DNA from: Paraflavitalea sp. CAU 1676
GTDB lineage: Bacteria; Bacteroidota; Bacteroidia; Chitinophagales; Chitinophagaceae
Direction of reading: 5' to 3'
DNA length: 64,000 nucleotides
Assembly: GCF_029223285.1 (NCBI RefSeq)
Contig: NZ_JARHUJ010000002.1
Span: 186,001 to 250,000 of the forward strand
Made by a program: the position numbers and the translations under genes. The notes under the pieces are model-generated. The model was not told the DNA's origin. It saw only the letters and a program-made list of their open reading frames with translations, and searched no databases. This document shows positions 33,743-43,244 of this stretch, in pieces. The number at the start of each line of letters is the position of its first letter. The first letter of the stretch is position 1.

Positions 33743-34291
33743 ATGCAGTTAATGAAAAAGCAATCGATTCTGTTGTTAGTATTCTTGGCATTTGTTTCCG
33801 GTTCGTACTGTCAGTCATTTGAAGTGAATACCCTGAGAAATTGCCAGGGTGAAATGCGAACCTTTACTTTTCAAAGTCAGGTAAAAATAATTTGGAAATG
33901 TGTAGCCAAGTGGACAACCCTTCGCGAACAAAGAATTCTAAATTTTTCTCCGGAGTATAAACTTGATAGCGCTTATTTTGACAATCAGATCTTAAAAATA
34001 AGAAAAGCGTTGCCTGTCAACTTTTTCAAGGATCCAACAAAAGTGTCTTTCTTCTGGCATAATAATGTGCCGGATGAAAAAGCGATCTGGTTTATCGAAT
34101 TGTTTATGCAGAAAGATAGCAAGGGGAAATATATAGTATATGCGGCTGTTAAGGTGGAATTTGATGGCACCGATGCAAAGGTTGACCGCCAACGAAGCGA
34201 TCCGAAAATAAAAGCACTCACGTTCATTCTTGACAGGAATGAGTTGGACGAGCTGGGAAAAAAGTTAAAGGCTAGTCCCGAAGCGTTATAG
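33743..34291 (+). CDS. Exported hypothetical protein
   Basis: 182 residues (179 from the second ATG at 33752, which gives a more usual signal peptide MKKQSILLLVFLAFVSG). The gene is richer in A and T than its neighbours. The mature part has a Cys-containing start (LRNCQGEMRTFTFQSQVKIIW) and ends with FILDRNELDELGKKLKA. No domain recognised. Monocistronic and possibly acquired. Confidence 0.6.
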   Translation: MQLMKKQSILLLVFLAFVSGSYCQSFEVNTLRNCQGEMRTFTFQSQVKIIWKCVAKWTTLREQRILNFSPEYKLDSAYFDNQILKIRKALPVNFFKDPTKVSFFWHNNVPDEKAIWFIELFMQKDSKGKYIVYAAVKVEFDGTDAKVDRQRSDPKIKALTFILDRNELDELGKKLKASPEAL

Positions 34292-34360
34292 CTCTCATTG
34301 CTCCTGAAGGTTTGCAAATGTGACCTTTTATACTTTTTTTAGTAGGTATGAGGAATCAGG

Positions 34361-34876
34361 TTATTTAAGCGTTTTGATGAGCTCCTGAATAACATTTGTA
34401 TGATGATCATCGTGCTCCACGGTGAAATAGATGATGTCGATCAGGCGCATCGGCTGCTGCAGGCGGGGATGCAGACTGGTATGTTGATGCTCCTGGATAT
34501 CGATGCTGCCAAGCAGTGATAATGTCTTTCGCCTTTCTTCCACAAATTGCTGAAACAGGTCGGTGATGGCATAGTTATTAAAGCCGGCTTCTGTCGTTGC
34601 TTTATTGTCCAGGTCGGTAGGGGTGAGTATGGGCTTCTTCTCCACGATGTCGTGCATACGGGTGCGCCACAGAGGCTCCAGTATGGAAAGGTGCCCTATG
34701 TGCTCCTTGATAGACCATTTACCGGCCGGTTGATAGGCGAGTACATGATCGGACATGTCGATGAGTACCGACGCCAGGATGTCTGGCCCATGTTGCAGTC
34801 TTTGGTACAGTGCGGTATATTCATCGGTACCGAAGCTGAAATTAAACTTCCTGTCGAACCATTTTGAGGCGTTCAT
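34361..34876 (-). CDS. DinB family protein
   Basis: 171 residues from the ATG at 34876. The DinB four-helix pattern is clear: AGKWSIKEHIGHLSILEPLW in helix 2 with His, and IYFTVEHDDHHTNVI in the C-terminal helix supply the three metal-binding His. Such proteins are metal-dependent transferases or hydrolases, often of thiols. The start codon overlaps the stop of the aminotransferase gene (ATGA), so the two are translationally coupled. The frame continues upstream to 35110 but inside the other gene. Confidence 0.82.
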   Translation of the reverse strand: MNASKWFDRKFNFSFGTDEYTALYQRLQHGPDILASVLIDMSDHVLAYQPAGKWSIKEHIGHLSILEPLWRTRMHDIVEKKPILTPTDLDNKATTEAGFNNYAITDLFQQFVEERRKTLSLLGSIDIQEHQHTSLHPRLQQPMRLIDIIYFTVEHDDHHTNVIQELIKTLK

Positions 34877-36084
34877 AATTGAGTTTTTACTAAGCAAAGT
34901 GTGCTTAATTCCCGGCACACCAGTTCTATTTCTTCCTCCGTGTTGTAATAATGAACAGACGCGCGTACGATGCCGTCGAGTCCCTTGCGGTTCATATAGT
35001 ACAGCGTAGATTTGGCGAAGCCGATATTTACATTGATGTTCTTGGCCGCCAGTGCAGTTCTGATCTCTGCTGCAGATATACCCGACATGGAGAAGGTCAC
35101 AATACCGCAAAGCTCATCGCCCTGGTCATGCACCACAACGCCCTCCAACTCCCGAAGGCGTTGCCGCAGTAACGTCGATAGATGCTGTATCCGTTGCCAG
35201 ATACGTTCTATGCCAATGTTCAATGCATACTCAACTGCTTTTTGAAGTCCTAATATGATGGCGGGATTCTTTTCGTACCACTCAAATCGGCGGGCATCTT
35301 TACGGACGGTAAAATCCTGCTGATCTACACTGGTCACTGTTCGCCCATCAAAGAAAGATAATTTCAACTTATCCAGGATATTCCTGCGCACATACAAAAA
35401 GCCCGATCCACGCGGGCCGCGGAGGTATTTGCGCCCGGTGGCCGCCAGCATGTCGCAACCGATGGCTTGCACATCGAGGGGAATTTGTCCTGCCGACTGA
35501 CAGGCATCCAACAAATACAATATACCGTGTTTACGCGCTATTTCGCCTATAGCAGCGGCGGGCAATATATTGCCCGCGGTTGAGGGGATATGCGTTACGG
35601 CGATCAACCTGGTGCGAGGGGTAATGGCTGCTTCCAAGGCCTGCAGGGGAAAATTGCCTGCTGCATCGTTGGGGATCATCTTAATGATAATCCCATATTG
35701 CTTTTGCGCATTCAGCAGGCCCAGCACATTCGATACATATTCCATCTCGGAAGTGATCACTTCGTCGCCTTCCTGAAACGCTATTCCGTTAAAGCCAATC
35801 TCCCAGGCGCCGCTGGCATTTTCTACCAGTGCTATCTCATCGGGGTCTGCATGAATAAGTTGTGCGATCAGGGTATGCGTGTGATCCAGCTGTGCGCGGT
35901 ATTTGGCTTCTGTTTCATAACCACCGCGCAATGCTTCCTCATGCAGGTAGTTGACAATGGTATCTACCACGATGTCCGGCGGCAGGGATGCGCCTGCGTT
36001 GTTGAGGTGAATGCGTTCGGCAGTGCCGGCTGTTGCTGCCCTGAATGCTTGTATCTCAGTATTGCTAAAAGGTTGTACTTGCAT
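34873..36084 (-). CDS. Class V aminotransferase (cysteine desulfurase/isopenicillin N epimerase-like)
   Basis: 403 residues from the ATG at 36084 (an ATG at 36123 would add 13 residues with no conserved feature). PLP enzyme fold type I: HLNNAGASLPP at the N terminus, VENASGAWEIGFNGIAF, Asp in LLDACQSAGQIP and the Schiff-base Lys in ATGRKYLRGPRGSGFLYV near residue 220. This matches the aminotransferase class V group that includes cysteine desulfurase and isopenicillin N epimerase-like enzymes. The substrate is unknown. Coupling to a DinB protein suggests they serve one pathway. Cytoplasmic. Confidence 0.85.
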   Translation of the reverse strand: MQVQPFSNTEIQAFRAATAGTAERIHLNNAGASLPPDIVVDTIVNYLHEEALRGGYETEAKYRAQLDHTHTLIAQLIHADPDEIALVENASGAWEIGFNGIAFQEGDEVITSEMEYVSNVLGLLNAQKQYGIIIKMIPNDAAGNFPLQALEAAITPRTRLIAVTHIPSTAGNILPAAAIGEIARKHGILYLLDACQSAGQIPLDVQAIGCDMLAATGRKYLRGPRGSGFLYVRRNILDKLKLSFFDGRTVTSVDQQDFTVRKDARRFEWYEKNPAIILGLQKAVEYALNIGIERIWQRIQHLSTLLRQRLRELEGVVVHDQGDELCGIVTFSMSGISAAEIRTALAAKNINVNIGFAKSTLYYMNRKGLDGIVRASVHYYNTEEEIELVCRELSTLCLVKTQL

Positions 36085-36182
36085 AGACGAGCTTGTTGGT
36101 GTACATATGCAAAGCAACGGCATTTAACCATGCGAAAACAGATGCAGATTTGAGAATATTTACCATATCAGATGGTGGCCTG

Positions 36183-36214
36183 TTTGCTCAACTTGATCGT
36201 CTTACCTACCTTTG
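36183..36214 (+). promoter_or_regulatory. Full-consensus Bacteroidota promoter for the alcohol dehydrogenase gene
   Basis: TTTG at 36183-36186, 20-base spacer, TACCTTTG at 36207-36214: both elements exact. The gene begins 142 bases further on, so a leader of about 135 bases is expected. Confidence 0.65.
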
Positions 36215-36356
36215 CGGGCATACCCCACACGTCGACTACTACCGCTATTCAGGCATATTTTAATTTCCCCTTTTCCTGAACTGAAGATTGAAGCCGCTGC
36301 CGCGGCAAAGCCGGTGCTTATGACTATAGGCTGATCTATTACAAAAAGTCAATTAT

Positions 36357-37382
36357 ATGAAAGCAGTTCGTTATTTCGGGCTAAAGGATGTTCGCGTCGT
36401 CAATGATCTGGAAAAGCCAGTGCCTTCCGGTGATGAAGTGTTGATCAAAGTGGGAGGAGCCGGTGTTTGTCATTCGGACCTTCATATCATCGATGAAGGT
36501 ACGGTGCCCGGCGCCCAATTCACCCTCGGCCATGAGAACGCAGGATGGGTGGAAGAAGTGGGAACCAGCGTAAAAGGTTATAAGATGGGGGATGCGGTGT
36601 TGGTCTATGGCCCCTGGGGTTGCGGCCATTGTAAACCCTGCCAGCAATCGAGTGAAAACTACTGTGATCATCAATCGGAACAGGCTTATGGCGGAGGATT
36701 AGGTTTGAATGGCGGGATGGCCGACTACATGCTGGTGCCGTCTTCGCGGCTTTTGGTACCGATATTCGACCTTGATCCGGTAATAGCTGCGCCGCTTACG
36801 GATGCTGCGCTGACGCCTTATGCGGCCATCAAGCGCTCGCTCGAAAAATTAATGCCCGACGAATACGTGGTGGTGATCGGAATTGGCGGGCTTGGTCACG
36901 TGGCTATTCAGATACTGAACGAAATGACTGGTTCGGCGATCATTGCGTGTGATATTACTCCGGAGCGACTGGCTTTCGCCAAAGAGCTGGGGGCCTCCCA
37001 TACGGTGAACTCCAAAGACGCCGATGCCGCAGACCAGATCCGCCGTATAACCGGCATTAAAAAAGCCAAGGTGGTGCTGGATTTTGTGGGAGCATCTTCC
37101 ACAATAGAGCTGGGCGCAAAAACGGTTGCGCTTGATGGTGATCTCACTATTGTCGGCCTTGGTGGTGGACGCTTTCAATACAATATGATGGGATTGCCAT
37201 TTGGCGTGCGGCTCACCAATCCCTATTGGGGATCGCGTACCGAGCTCATGGAAGTTGTAGGACTGGCCCGTCAAAAAAAGATACACATCGAGATTGAACG
37301 GTTCAAACTCGATCAGGCCGTTGAAGTATATGATAAACTTCGCAACGGTCAGATCAAGGGGCGGGCAGTACTGATCCCATAA
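36357..37382 (+). CDS. Zinc-dependent NAD(P) alcohol dehydrogenase
   Basis: 341 residues, MDR family length. Catalytic zinc ligands: Cys in GAGVCHSDLH, GHENAGWVEEVG; structural zinc lobe GPWGCGHCKPCQQSSENYC; cofactor-binding VVIGIGGLGHVAIQI. Substrate-proximal Trp and Tyr are present in YGPWG and NPYWG. It oxidises alcohols or reduces aldehydes. A leader of about 135 bases from a near-perfect promoter could hold regulation, but no conserved structure was recognised in it. Monocistronic. Confidence 0.9.
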   Translation: MKAVRYFGLKDVRVVNDLEKPVPSGDEVLIKVGGAGVCHSDLHIIDEGTVPGAQFTLGHENAGWVEEVGTSVKGYKMGDAVLVYGPWGCGHCKPCQQSSENYCDHQSEQAYGGGLGLNGGMADYMLVPSSRLLVPIFDLDPVIAAPLTDAALTPYAAIKRSLEKLMPDEYVVVIGIGGLGHVAIQILNEMTGSAIIACDITPERLAFAKELGASHTVNSKDADAADQIRRITGIKKAKVVLDFVGASSTIELGAKTVALDGDLTIVGLGGGRFQYNMMGLPFGVRLTNPYWGSRTELMEVVGLARQKKIHIEIERFKLDQAVEVYDKLRNGQIKGRAVLIP

Positions 37383-37516
37383 TTCAAGGGGCCTGACTTT
37401 ATTGGGGCCTTTGCCTACGTGCTCGCCAGGGCAGGGAGGGCGCTAAAAGGGCCGAAATAGTTGATTTGTCCATCAAAACCGTGGAAACGGGGTACAAAAC
37501 CGGGGCCGGGCCGGTG

Positions 37517-37524
37517 TAATTTTG
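37517..37524 (+). promoter_or_regulatory. -7 promoter element of the efflux-linked AraC gene
   Basis: TAATTTTG, exact TAnnTTTG, 23 bases before the ATG at 37548; no -33 TTG at 19-21 bases. Confidence 0.4.
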
Positions 37525-37547
37525 TATTGTGATCAAAGCAGTACAAG

Positions 37548-38432
37548 ATGAAGGACCAGATTCCCATTTTACCATTAAAAGAAAATATAGCAGGTGTGCG
37601 CATCGACCGCATCAGTGATAGCTTTATCGCTGCCCGGTTTGAGGATATTGGTCAGCCCCATCGCAACGACCATTATGTGGTGATACTCCTGACTGCCGGT
37701 AATGCAGAACTACAGGTTGATTTCAGGAAGGTGGAGGTGGTGCGCAATTCCCTGCTATTATTGTTGCCCGGGAATATCCAACGGGCGGTTCGCTTCAACG
37801 ACAACAGCAGCGGTTACATCCTGTTCTTAGATGCCAAACTGATCGATGAACCGGCGGGGTTTATGATCGAAAGTTCGTTGTTCAATGGTCCCTTGGTTCC
37901 TTTATCGGGTCCCGATCTCGAATGGTTTACGCAGTATTTTGAGTTATTGCTCCGTACCTACCACGACTATTCATTAGGCAGTCTGCACCGGGGTGCTGTG
38001 AATGCCTTTGCTACCCCCGGTATCTATAAAATGGCCGCCGGCTTCCAGGCCAATGCAAAACATGCAGCGCGGCAGCATTCTCCCAGAAGTATCGAAGTTA
38101 CGCGGCGTTTCAAGCAACTGGTGCGAAAGCATTATAAAGAATTGAAGAAACCAAGCGACTATGCACAATTGATGCGCTTCTCGATGAGCTACCTGAGTGA
38201 TACGATCAAAGCGGTTACGGGCTTTACCGCTTCGTATTTTATCCAACAGGATATGCTGCGGGAAGCGCAACGGTTGCTATGTTACACCAACCTCAGTATA
38301 AAGGAAATTGCTTCTCATGTAGGTTACGACGACGCGCGATATTTCAACCGTCTCTTCAGTAAACTGGCCCATGAATCGCCCGGCCAGTTCAGGGAGCATT
38401 TCAAATCGGGTATTACGCCCGCACTCACTTAA
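37548..38432 (+). CDS. AraC family transcriptional regulator of the efflux set
   Basis: 294 residues. N-terminal cupin-like sensor (HYVVILLTAGNAELQVDF, LLLLLPGNIQRAVRF), C-terminal AraC domain (PSDYAQLMRFSMSYLSDTI, then SIKEIASHVGYDDARYFNRLFSK). It lies 141 bases before the TolC-HlyD-MFS operon on the same strand, the classic layout of a drug-responsive activator and its efflux pump. Confidence 0.88.
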   Translation: MKDQIPILPLKENIAGVRIDRISDSFIAARFEDIGQPHRNDHYVVILLTAGNAELQVDFRKVEVVRNSLLLLLPGNIQRAVRFNDNSSGYILFLDAKLIDEPAGFMIESSLFNGPLVPLSGPDLEWFTQYFELLLRTYHDYSLGSLHRGAVNAFATPGIYKMAAGFQANAKHAARQHSPRSIEVTRRFKQLVRKHYKELKKPSDYAQLMRFSMSYLSDTIKAVTGFTASYFIQQDMLREAQRLLCYTNLSIKEIASHVGYDDARYFNRLFSKLAHESPGQFREHFKSGITPALT

Positions 38433-38573
38433 TCCGAGCCAATAAGTCTTTGATGCTATGGACCGGCGCATGCCGGGGCCCACACGGCTTGTCATGCCCG
38501 AACGAAAGCGGCCGCAACTGCCAAACGCAGATGCCCGGCAGTACCAATTTGTTAATCTATTGAATTGTAGAAG

Positions 38574-39920
38574 ATGAAAGCATGCAGACCAGTATTATTC
38601 CTGAAGACCGGCTTTTATGCGGTGCTGCTGGGAGCATCGGCGGGCAGCGCTATCGCGCAGCCCACCGATAGCACCATTGTGAAACTGTCGTTGGAGGAAG
38701 CGATGCGGCGTGCCAGGAGTGCCAACACCTCGGTGCGGGCATTCAAGACCGAGGAAGATGCCTCCCGGCTAGAGTTGGAAGACGCGAAGATGGGCGTATT
38801 GCCAAGAGTACATGCCAATGCCATTTATCAACGGTATACCAAAGTGACCCTGTATGATGGCGTGGTCGGCAACCCGCATGAGATACCCAAACCGCCCAGC
38901 GCCAATGCAGGCGCCCTGGCGCTGGGGTCATCGTTCAACCTCTATGCCGGCGGGCGGCAAAAAGCCCTGGTCACCGATAGCAGGCGCAGGCATGAACTGG
39001 CTGGCATCAATACAAAGGAGCAGGAAGCAGCGATCGGCCTGCAGGTAGTGCTGCAATACCTCGAGATGGTGCGGTACCATTATCAGGAGCGGCTGATCAG
39101 GGATCAGGTGAACCGGGCGCAGACCCGGTACAAGAACATCAGTACCTTCTACGCTAATGGCAAGGTTACAAAAAGCGATCTGCTGCGTGCTGAAGTGCAA
39201 CTGGCCAATGCACAATTGAGTGCCACAGCCAACAGAAATGACAACCTCATCAGCAACCAGCGGCTGAACACCTTGCTGAACATCGATGAAAATACGCGGA
39301 TCGTGCCGGTCGATACGGCCTCTCTGCCCTTGAAGGACAGTTTGACCCTGGACGCATTGCTCCATGATCAATCGGGTAACTATGCGTTGCAAAAAGTACA
39401 AAAGCAGCTCGAGTTGCAGGAGAATCGAACAAGATTGGCCAGGTCCTTCAATCATCCCACGATCAGCTTATTTGGCGGATATGGCTTCAATTATCCCAAC
39501 AATTTCATGTTTCCCCCGGTCGCTCAAACGATTGGCGTTGGGACTCTCGGCGTTAAGGTTTCTTACGACATCTCCTCCCTGTACCAGAACAAAGACAGGG
39601 TGAAGGCAGCGCACCTGCGCGAAACTGCACTGATGGGGCAAAAACGGTGGCTGGCCGACAATGTGCGGCAGGAGGCGCAGGCGCTGGTTATCAAGTACCA
39701 CGAGGCTGTGCACCGACTGCAGGTAATAAGAAGGTCCATCGAACAGGCAGAAACGAACCTGCATATCCAAACCACGAAATATGCCAACCAGCTGTCGTTG
39801 CTGACCGACCTGTTGGAGGCCGATAATCTTTACCAGGAAACGAGGTTCAATTATCTACAGGCAAATATTGCCGCCTATTCCATTTACTATCGTTTACTAT
39901 TCATTACCGGAAATCTTTAA
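38574..39920 (+). CDS. TolC family outer-membrane efflux channel
   Basis: 448 residues. Signal peptide (ends near SAIAQ). Two structural repeats of the TolC family: coiled-coil helices (LSLEEAMRRARSANTSVRAF, ADNVRQEAQALVIKYHEAVHRLQ split) and beta strands (SSFNLYAGGRQKALVTDS, LGVKVSYDISSLYQNKDRV). It forms the outer-membrane duct of a tripartite pump with the following HlyD and MFS proteins. HlyD starts 11 bases downstream. Confidence 0.88.
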   Translation: MKACRPVLFLKTGFYAVLLGASAGSAIAQPTDSTIVKLSLEEAMRRARSANTSVRAFKTEEDASRLELEDAKMGVLPRVHANAIYQRYTKVTLYDGVVGNPHEIPKPPSANAGALALGSSFNLYAGGRQKALVTDSRRRHELAGINTKEQEAAIGLQVVLQYLEMVRYHYQERLIRDQVNRAQTRYKNISTFYANGKVTKSDLLRAEVQLANAQLSATANRNDNLISNQRLNTLLNIDENTRIVPVDTASLPLKDSLTLDALLHDQSGNYALQKVQKQLELQENRTRLARSFNHPTISLFGGYGFNYPNNFMFPPVAQTIGVGTLGVKVSYDISSLYQNKDRVKAAHLRETALMGQKRWLADNVRQEAQALVIKYHEAVHRLQVIRRSIEQAETNLHIQTTKYANQLSLLTDLLEADNLYQETRFNYLQANIAAYSIYYRLLFITGNL

Positions 39921-39931
39921 ATCACCACCAC

Positions 39932-40972
39932 ATGGAACCTACAAGAAAAAGTTTTGTCAATGTGCTCATCAAACTGATCGCTGTAACGGTCGTGGTGGTG
40001 GCATTGATCTACCTGGTAAAGTATCTCAGTTATGCCAGCCAATACGAATCTACTAACGATGCCCAGGTTGATGCTTATATCAACCCGGTATCGGCACGGG
40101 CCGGCGGCTTCATTAAAGAAGTATTATTCAACGAACACCAGGCCGTACAGCAGGGTGACACGCTGGTTATACTGGACAACCGGGAGTATTTGCAGAAGGT
40201 GAAGGAAGCTGAGTCGTTGCTGGAAGATACGAGGGCTCAACAAGAGATACATGGCGCTGCTATCAATGCGGCGCAAACCGCTACGCTGGTCAACAAAGAT
40301 CAGATCAATTCGGCCAAAGCCCGTTTATGGCAGCAGGAGCAGGATGTAAAGCGTTTCCAAAACCTGTTGAAAGAAGAAGCCGTCACCCTGTCGGATTTTG
40401 AACAGGTGCAAACGAAATACGACATTTCCCAAAGCGACTACAGTGCAGCACAAAACAGTTTAAAGACCGGCGATAGCAAAGTGCGGGAGTTACAATCCAG
40501 GTACAACTCTTTGTTTGCGGCCCAAAAGCGGGCAGAAGCCTTGCTCGACCTGGCAAGGCTTAACCTGAGTTACACGGTGATCGTGTCGCCTTATACCGGG
40601 TTTACCGGAAGGAAGAACATCCTGGAGGGGCAGCAGGTACAGGCTGGTCAGCCCCTGGTATCGATCGTGAACACCCGTAACAAATGGGTGATCGCCAATT
40701 TCAAGGAAACGCAGGTGCATGACATGTACATTGGTCAGGTGGTGGAAATAACGGCCGATGCCATCCCCGGCAAATCGTTTGCCGGTAAGATCGATGCCAT
40801 TGCCGCGTCTACGGGTTCGAAATTCTCGTTGTTGCCGGCCGACAATTCAACGGGCAATTTTGTGAAGATCGTTCAACGGGTTCCGGTTAAGATCGTGTTT
40901 GCCGATACTGCAGGCTATGTGTTGAAAGCAGGGATGAACGTAAAGATCAGTGTTAAAAAAGCCGCTAACTAA
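39932..40972 (+). CDS. HlyD/EmrA family membrane fusion protein
   Basis: 346 residues. One N-terminal transmembrane helix (LIKLIAVTVVVVALIYLVKYL), then the biotinyl-lipoyl-like motif ESTNDAQVDAYINPVSARAGGFI, a long coiled-coil hairpin (about 85-215), and the second lipoyl half (SPYTGFTGRKNILEGQQVQAG). The N-terminal helix and DAQVDAYI motif place it with EmrA-type adaptors of MFS pumps. It links the MFS and TolC proteins of this operon in the periplasm. Confidence 0.9.
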   Translation: MEPTRKSFVNVLIKLIAVTVVVVALIYLVKYLSYASQYESTNDAQVDAYINPVSARAGGFIKEVLFNEHQAVQQGDTLVILDNREYLQKVKEAESLLEDTRAQQEIHGAAINAAQTATLVNKDQINSAKARLWQQEQDVKRFQNLLKEEAVTLSDFEQVQTKYDISQSDYSAAQNSLKTGDSKVRELQSRYNSLFAAQKRAEALLDLARLNLSYTVIVSPYTGFTGRKNILEGQQVQAGQPLVSIVNTRNKWVIANFKETQVHDMYIGQVVEITADAIPGKSFAGKIDAIAASTGSKFSLLPADNSTGNFVKIVQRVPVKIVFADTAGYVLKAGMNVKISVKKAAN

Positions 40973-40978
40973 AACAAG

Positions 40979-42580
40979 ATGCAATCGATCTATTTTTACG
41001 ACCGGTGGGGTAGGCACATGGGGCTTGTGCGGGGGATACTGTTACTGATCCTGTTTGCCGCCATCGCCCAGTTTGCCTCCTTTGGCATTATCCAGGCACA
41101 TGTGGTTTCCTTTTACGGCGCACAGCCCGAGGATATTTCCTTTGCTTTCCAGGCAGCCTATGTAGGCATCATTTCGATATTGCCGGTCATGTTCCGGCTA
41201 ATCAGGTTCTTCAATACCCGAACCTATTTGCTCACCGTTTTTCTCGCTGGCATCGCACTCAATATAGGTTGCTTTTATGTACAAGATCTGCTTGTCTTTG
41301 CGATACTCCGTTTTTTTATCGGCATTTGTACCGGTCTGATTGCAGGATGTATACTGGTGGTTACGTTCTCTACACTACCCCCGGCTAAAAGTATACTCGT
41401 GGGCGTATCGCTCTTCTTCTCGCTGATACTTACGGCTGGGTTGATCATCGGGATTGCGGGATCGCGGGTCATCCTTACCAGCGATTGGACGGTCTTGTAC
41501 AATGCCTTGATCGGATTGCAGGTGATGGCCCTGGTGCTTTGCTTGCTGATCTTTAAAGCGAGGCCCGCCAGGCGATCCTATCCCTTGTACCAGATCGACT
41601 GGATTGGTTTTTTGTTTTTTGTATTTGGTGCAACGGCAGCCGCTTATGTGATGATCTATGGTCCCAAAGTGTATTGGTTCGAAAGCCGGGCCATCACTTA
41701 TACAGCTTTGTTTGGATTGATCATGATCGGACTATTCCTCTATCGCCAGTCCACCCTGAAAAGGCCGCTGATCGAACTGAACGTTTTCCGTTCGGGCAAG
41801 TTCCTGTATGGATTGGTATTGATGTTGTTGTTTTATGGAATACGTGATACGATCAACCTTTTATATGGCTATGCCGTAGTCGTGCTCAACTGGAGTGCGG
41901 CCGACGTGGTGAATGCGGGCCTGTATAATGTATTGGGAGTTATCATCGCCACTTTTGTCGTGGTGAAAGCAGTGGCTGCCAACAAGCTGCACCTGCCCAA
42001 ACTGTTGCTGGCCGGTTTTGCGGTATTGTTCGGGTATCATTGGTGGGTATATCAGCATTTGACACCCGATCTGTCATTTGCTCAAATGTGTATACCCATT
42101 TTCCTGCAAGGGCTGGCCTGCGGACTGCTATTTGTACCTGTTACCATCCTTTGCCTGGCATCTATACCGCAAAGCAGCAATACCACGGGTATTGTGATCT
42201 GTACCTATGCCCGGTTTATTGCCGTGCTAAATTCCATTGCCGGCTTTTACTCTCTGCAACTATATTTTAACCAGCACTACAAGCAAGGCTTTCTGGGCAA
42301 GCTCACGCCAGGAGCCGAAGTATTGGTGCAACAGCAAGAAGCCTATGCGGGCTTGCTGACGTCGAAAGGGTTTACGTTGAGCGAAGCTACCGGCATCGGC
42401 ACTGCGCTGATCGCGAAGGCATCCGGTATACAAAGCCAGTTATTGACGATCAGGGCAATCTTTTTGATAGGCGCCTGGCTATCCGTAGCGGCCTTTGCGA
42501 GTTTGGTCGTGTTTGGGGTGATCAATAAAGTAAAAACGGGTCGGCGTTCCGCTCCTACGATAGTTGGGGTTGCTTCCTGA
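40979..42580 (+). CDS. MFS transporter, DHA2/EmrB type (14 helices)
   Basis: 533 residues with about 14 hydrophobic helices. Segments GIIQAHVVSFYGAQPEDISF and LRFFIGICTGLIAGCI resemble the DHA2 drug:H+ antiporter helices; the conserved motif A is weak (PVMFRLIRFFNTRTYL). It starts 6 bases after the HlyD gene, so the three genes form one tripartite export operon. Substrate unknown; toxic organic compounds are the family norm. Confidence 0.88.
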   Translation: MQSIYFYDRWGRHMGLVRGILLLILFAAIAQFASFGIIQAHVVSFYGAQPEDISFAFQAAYVGIISILPVMFRLIRFFNTRTYLLTVFLAGIALNIGCFYVQDLLVFAILRFFIGICTGLIAGCILVVTFSTLPPAKSILVGVSLFFSLILTAGLIIGIAGSRVILTSDWTVLYNALIGLQVMALVLCLLIFKARPARRSYPLYQIDWIGFLFFVFGATAAAYVMIYGPKVYWFESRAITYTALFGLIMIGLFLYRQSTLKRPLIELNVFRSGKFLYGLVLMLLFYGIRDTINLLYGYAVVVLNWSAADVVNAGLYNVLGVIIATFVVVKAVAANKLHLPKLLLAGFAVLFGYHWWVYQHLTPDLSFAQMCIPIFLQGLACGLLFVPVTILCLASIPQSSNTTGIVICTYARFIAVLNSIAGFYSLQLYFNQHYKQGFLGKLTPGAEVLVQQQEAYAGLLTSKGFTLSEATGIGTALIAKASGIQSQLLTIRAIFLIGAWLSVAAFASLVVFGVINKVKTGRRSAPTIVGVAS

Positions 42581-42739
42581 AGTAAAAACTGGGCAGCGCA
42601 GCCGGCCGTTGGGACGTCATTTTGGGTTGTTGGATGTTCGTTTTTTCTGGTTCATGCAGATTGTGTTTGAATGTTAAACGCTCCATGTTATTTTGGAAAA
42701 CACTTAAACCTCATCAACCTACACCAAACAACAAACGTC

Positions 42740-43132
42740 ATGACATTCATTATTGTAATTTACCTGGCTATCCTTGTATTGTTGATTGCTTCTCAATGGA
42801 AGATTTTTGAAAAAGCGGGGCAACCTGGCTGGGCTTGCCTGGTGCCGTTCTACAACCTTTATATTTTATTGAAGATCGTGGGGAAGCCAACCTGGTGGAT
42901 GATCATGTTTTTTATCCCGATCATTAATATCATTTTCCTCATTTGGGCCACCAACATGCTCTCCAAGAGCTTCGGGAAAGATGAAGGGTTCACGGCAGGC
43001 TTAATATTGCTTGGAATTGTTTTTTATCCCATGCTTGGTTTTGGGTCTGCTGTCTACAAGGGTCCCTTTGGTGACCCAAAGGCGTTTGAACTTGCACAAA
43101 AACCCCAGTTCGATTTTGAGCAGAACCGCTAA
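42740..43132 (+). CDS. DUF5684 membrane protein
   Basis: 130 residues from the ATG at 42740 (the frame is open back to 42671). Three helices: MTFIIVIYLAILVLLIASQW, WWMIMFFIPIINIIFLIWAT and AGLILLGIVFYPMLGFG, with the family signature KAGQPGWACLVPFYNLYI and KSFGKDEGFTAGL. DUF5684 proteins are small inner-membrane proteins, often related to signal peptidase-neighbour proteins; function unknown. A strong terminator follows at 43197. Confidence 0.88.
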   Translation: MTFIIVIYLAILVLLIASQWKIFEKAGQPGWACLVPFYNLYILLKIVGKPTWWMIMFFIPIINIIFLIWATNMLSKSFGKDEGFTAGLILLGIVFYPMLGFGSAVYKGPFGDPKAFELAQKPQFDFEQNR

Positions 43133-43196
43133 AGTACATGTAGTCTATTAGACGGAAGGGCCATTTGATGTGCCCTCAAAAAGTAATACTTTTTTT

Positions 43197-43244
43197 AACG
43201 GCTTGAGTTGGGTGTTGCACCTGGTCAAGCCGTTTAGTTTTATT
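43197..43244 (+). terminator. Terminator after the DUF5684 gene
   Basis: 10-bp perfect stem AACGGCTTGA (43197-43206) with TCAAGCCGTT (43225-43234), with an inner GGTG/CACC helix, then TAGTTTTATT. Confidence 0.85.
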
